Shown: one piece after another, positions 61,938-64,000 of the stretch
Numbering within the stretch: position 1 is the stretch's first letter
Layout: every line of letters starts with the position of its first letter
DNA from: Beijerinckiaceae bacterium
GTDB taxonomy: Bacteria > Pseudomonadota > Alphaproteobacteria > Rhizobiales > Beijerinckiaceae
NCBI GenBank assembly: GCA_004564215.1
Contig: CP024846.1
Location: forward strand, 2,865,501-2,929,500
Reading direction: 5' to 3'
Length of the DNA stretch: 64,000 nucleotides
Program-made: the position numbers and the translations under genes
Notes under the pieces: generated by a model
What the model was told of the DNA's origin: nothing
Database searches by the model: none
What the model saw: the letters and a program-made list of their open reading frames with translations, nothing else

Positions 61938-62156
61938 ATGAGGCAAGACATCATCAATTTAACCGATGCCCCAACCCGGCCGGTTGCCATCCCTATCGGC
62001 GAGATTCTGCCCTGGCTGGCCTTTGCCGGAACCCTGGCTCTCCTCTTCCTTTATTTTATCGGCGCCGAACAGGGAGCCACGGCTCTGCTCTCCGGCCAAT
62101 ATGTGCATGAAACCGTGCATGACGGGCGTCATCTTCTGGGTTTCCCCTGTCACTAA
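61938..62156 (+). CDS. cbtB: CbtB, proposed cobalt transporter subunit
   Basis: 72 aa with one membrane helix (LPWLAFAGTLALLFLYFIGA) and a His motif near the C-terminus (HETVHDGRH) that marks CbtB. CbtAB is predicted to import cobalt, usually under B12 riboswitch control. No such riboswitch is recognisable here; the upstream gap is filled by the palindromic element. The gene is 10 bp upstream of cbtA. Confidence 0.88.
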   Translation: MRQDIINLTDAPTRPVAIPIGEILPWLAFAGTLALLFLYFIGAEQGATALLSGQYVHETVHDGRHLLGFPCH

Positions 62157-62166
62157 AGGCGCGCGC

Positions 62167-62904
62167 ATGGTCGGAGGGATTCTTCTGCGCGGTTTGCTCG
62201 CAGGAATTATCGCGGGTCTTTTCGCCGCGGGGTTTTTAAGCTTCGCCGGCGAGCCTTCGATCGAACGTGCGATCGCTTACGAAAGCGCTGCGGAGTCGGC
62301 ATCCGGACACATGGCGGAGCCTGAGCTCGTGAGCCGAAGCGTCCAGCGGGGGGCCGGACTTTGGATCGCCAGCACCGTCTATGGTGCGGCGATCGGCGGC
62401 TTTTTCAGCCTGGCTTTCGCCTTCGCTTATGGGCGCTTGGGGAGTCACGATCCGCGGATCCTGTCGGTCCTGCTGGCTTGCATGGGGTTCGTCGCCATGG
62501 TGCTCGTGCCGGAGCTGAAATATCCCTCCAATCCGCCGGCCATCGGCGCGCCCGAAACCATCGCCGCGCGCACTGCCGTTTATTTCGGAATGCTCGCCAT
62601 TTCCGTGCTCGCGATGATTTTTTCCGCGACGCTGCTCAAACTGCTTGCGGCCCGCCTCGGCTCCTGGAATGGCGCGCTCGCTTCTGCTGCCGTCTTTGTC
62701 GCCATCGTCGGTTCGGCGGCGGTGGCTCTGCCGTCCGTCGATGAGGTTCCAAGCGATTTTCCGGCCAACGTTCTTTGGAACTTTCGCGTGGCGTCCCTAG
62801 GGGCGCGCGCAATATTGTGGACCACGCTCGGATTGGCTTTCGGGGCTATGACGCATATGTGGTTTAGTCTCGGGGAAGGGTGCTCGCGGCCACGTTCCGC
62901 TTGA
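62167..62904 (+). CDS. cbtA: CbtA, proposed cobalt transporter subunit
   Basis: 245 aa with about five membrane helices. The N-terminal part (LLRGLLAGIIAGLFAAGFLS) and the middle motifs (GEPSIERAIAYE, and LVPELKYPSNPPAIGAPETI) are the CbtA signature. With CbtB it should form the cobalt import pair in the inner membrane. The ATG at 62167 follows the cbtB stop by 10 bp. Confidence 0.88.
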   Translation: MVGGILLRGLLAGIIAGLFAAGFLSFAGEPSIERAIAYESAAESASGHMAEPELVSRSVQRGAGLWIASTVYGAAIGGFFSLAFAFAYGRLGSHDPRILSVLLACMGFVAMVLVPELKYPSNPPAIGAPETIAARTAVYFGMLAISVLAMIFSATLLKLLAARLGSWNGALASAAVFVAIVGSAAVALPSVDEVPSDFPANVLWNFRVASLGARAILWTTLGLAFGAMTHMWFSLGEGCSRPRSA

Positions 62905-62971
62905 GCGTCTTGCCGCGGGGTCGCCAGCACCCAAAGGTGGCAGCACTTTGTGAAATGAGGTCAGACCGAAC

Positions 62972-64000
62972 ATGCCCGCCAAATCCTTAGCCTCTGTCGG
63001 CGACCATTTTCTGATCGGCCTCAAGCCTTCGCCGGTCTTGGATGATCGCGACCGCGCGCTTCTTGCGGATTTGCGGCCTGCCGGTGTCATCCTGTTCAAG
63101 AGCAACTTTCGTCACGACCTGCCTTACGAAGCATGGCTCGAGAGCCATGCCCGGTTGATCGACGACATTCGCGCGGCGACCGGGCGCGAGCGCATGTTCA
63201 TCGCGATGGATCATGAGGGTGGGAGGGTTTGCCGGACGCCGCCCCCAATTACGCGCTTCGCCTATGCGGCGCGATGGGCACCCCATGCAGCCGAGGTCGG
63301 CCACGCGATGGGGCGCGAGCTTGCTTCGCTCGGGATCAACCTGTGCTTTGCTCCGGTGCTCGACATTCACACCAATCCGGCCAATCCCGTGATCGGCGAA
63401 CGCGCGTTTGGGCAAACGGCCGAGGCTGTGATCGCTGCGGCGCTGCCGTTCATGCAGGCGCTGCAGGCCGAAAAAATCATACCCTGCGGCAAGCATTTTC
63501 CCGGACATGGCGATACGAGCATCGACTCCCATTTCGGACTGCCGTCGCAAGCGCTCAGCCTTGCCTGCCTTCGCGGACGCGAGATCAAGCCTTTTGCCGC
63601 GGCGATCCAAGCCGGCATTCCGATGCTGATGACCTCGCATATTCTTTTTCCCAGCGTCGACCCCGATGCGCCGGTAACGCTGTCGCATCTTTTTGCGACC
63701 GGTATTTTGCGCGAGGAGCTCGGTTTTACTGGAGTTGCAATCTCGGATGATATTGGGATGGGCGCCATGAAGGGGCTGTTCGACAGCCCCGATGCGGCGG
63801 TCCGCTTTATTGAGGCCGGCTGCGACATGGTCATGGTCTGCGCGCATTTCACCGACGCCGGCCGCGCCAGGGGATTTGCCGGCGCGATCCTGGCGGCGGT
63901 CGAAGCAGGCCGTTTGGACCCGGACCTCTTGGCGCGGTCGCGCGCGCGGATCGAAAGCCTGCTGGCGCGAACATCGATCAACGCGGTCCATTCTTTGCCG
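62972..64000 (+). CDS. nagZ: GH3 beta-N-acetylhexosaminidase (NagZ-like), 3' end outside window
   Basis: 343 codons are in the window and the frame is open at the right edge. The GH3 core has RMFIAMDHEGGRVCR (conserved Asp-His-Glu-Gly-Gly), NLCFAPVLDIHTNPANPVIG, and the catalytic KHFPGHGDTSIDSH, then TSHILFPSVDPDAPVTLS and GVAISDDIGMGAMKG (nucleophile Asp). NagZ removes N-acetylglucosamine from muropeptides in the cytoplasm during cell-wall recycling. No signal peptide is present, in line with that. Confidence 0.93.
   Translation, partial: MPAKSLASVGDHFLIGLKPSPVLDDRDRALLADLRPAGVILFKSNFRHDLPYEAWLESHARLIDDIRAATGRERMFIAMDHEGGRVCRTPPPITRFAYAARWAPHAAEVGHAMGRELASLGINLCFAPVLDIHTNPANPVIGERAFGQTAEAVIAAALPFMQALQAEKIIPCGKHFPGHGDTSIDSHFGLPSQALSLACLRGREIKPFAAAIQAGIPMLMTSHILFPSVDPDAPVTLSHLFATGILREELGFTGVAISDDIGMGAMKGLFDSPDAAVRFIEAGCDMVMVCAHFTDAGRARGFAGAILAAVEAGRLDPDLLARSRARIESLLARTSINAVHSLP

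Overview
The window reads as chromosome of a GC-rich alphaproteobacterium, most likely order Hyphomicrobiales (Rhizobiales). The pointers are the ccmIEFH cluster, DUF1467 and DUF971 genes, an Omp25/31-type porin, CbtAB, and an intergenic palindrome of a type I recall from this order. Beijerinckiaceae is my best guess at family level, from memory of gene neighbourhoods only.

Layout. 1-12.7 kb is mostly housekeeping. It starts with the tail of a sensor kinase, then the cytochrome c maturation operon ccmI-ccmE-ccmF-ccmH, then two copies of a parS-like palindrome. Each palindrome is attached to a copy of the ccmH 3' end, and together they flank an L,D-transpeptidase gene. A copper P-type ATPase, aat, a YbjQ protein, a zinc metallopeptidase, moaA and two small conserved genes follow, ending at tRNA-Lys(UUU).

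12.6-28.9 kb is an integrative element of about 16.2 kb. A 57-bp direct repeat of the 3' part of tRNA-Lys bounds it, and a tyrosine integrase lies at its right end. From right to left the minus strand carries integrase, an unknown gene, an AlpA-type regulator, a DUF3102 protein, an SF2 helicase, a phage-type replication-module protein with iteron-like repeats, a small gene, and a packaging operon. That operon holds a candidate small terminase, a large terminase broken at a G9 tract and two unknown genes, and it ends at a strong terminator. No portal, capsid or tail gene is visible, so this looks like a capsid-less, satellite-like island or a heavily deleted prophage. The left third holds cargo: a LuxI-family autoinducer synthase homologue with altered N-terminal pocket residues, a ribbon-helix-helix protein translationally coupled to a Cys-His-Asp hydrolase-like protein, a single-domain response regulator, and pseudogenes.

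29-46 kb is chromosomal backbone: the porin with a collagen-like loop, an SDR enzyme, YidB and GlsB stress-type proteins, a tight group for phosphate and lipid chemistry (metallophosphoesterase, diacylglycerol kinase, PAP2 phosphatase, PPK2), a PAN-domain secreted protein, an adenylate/guanylate cyclase, a large hybrid histidine kinase, an FAD monooxygenase and a ThDP enzyme. 46.5-64 kb holds a very large GH94-like protein, a saccharopine-dehydrogenase-like reductase, a tryptophanase-family lyase, and an aa3-type cytochrome oxidase operon (subunits II, I, III, III, IV) interrupted by a DUF2971 gene on the other strand. A YifB/ComM ATPase, CbtB-CbtA and the start of a GH3 beta-N-acetylhexosaminidase finish the window.

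All calls come from reading the sequence and recalling families. No database search was possible.
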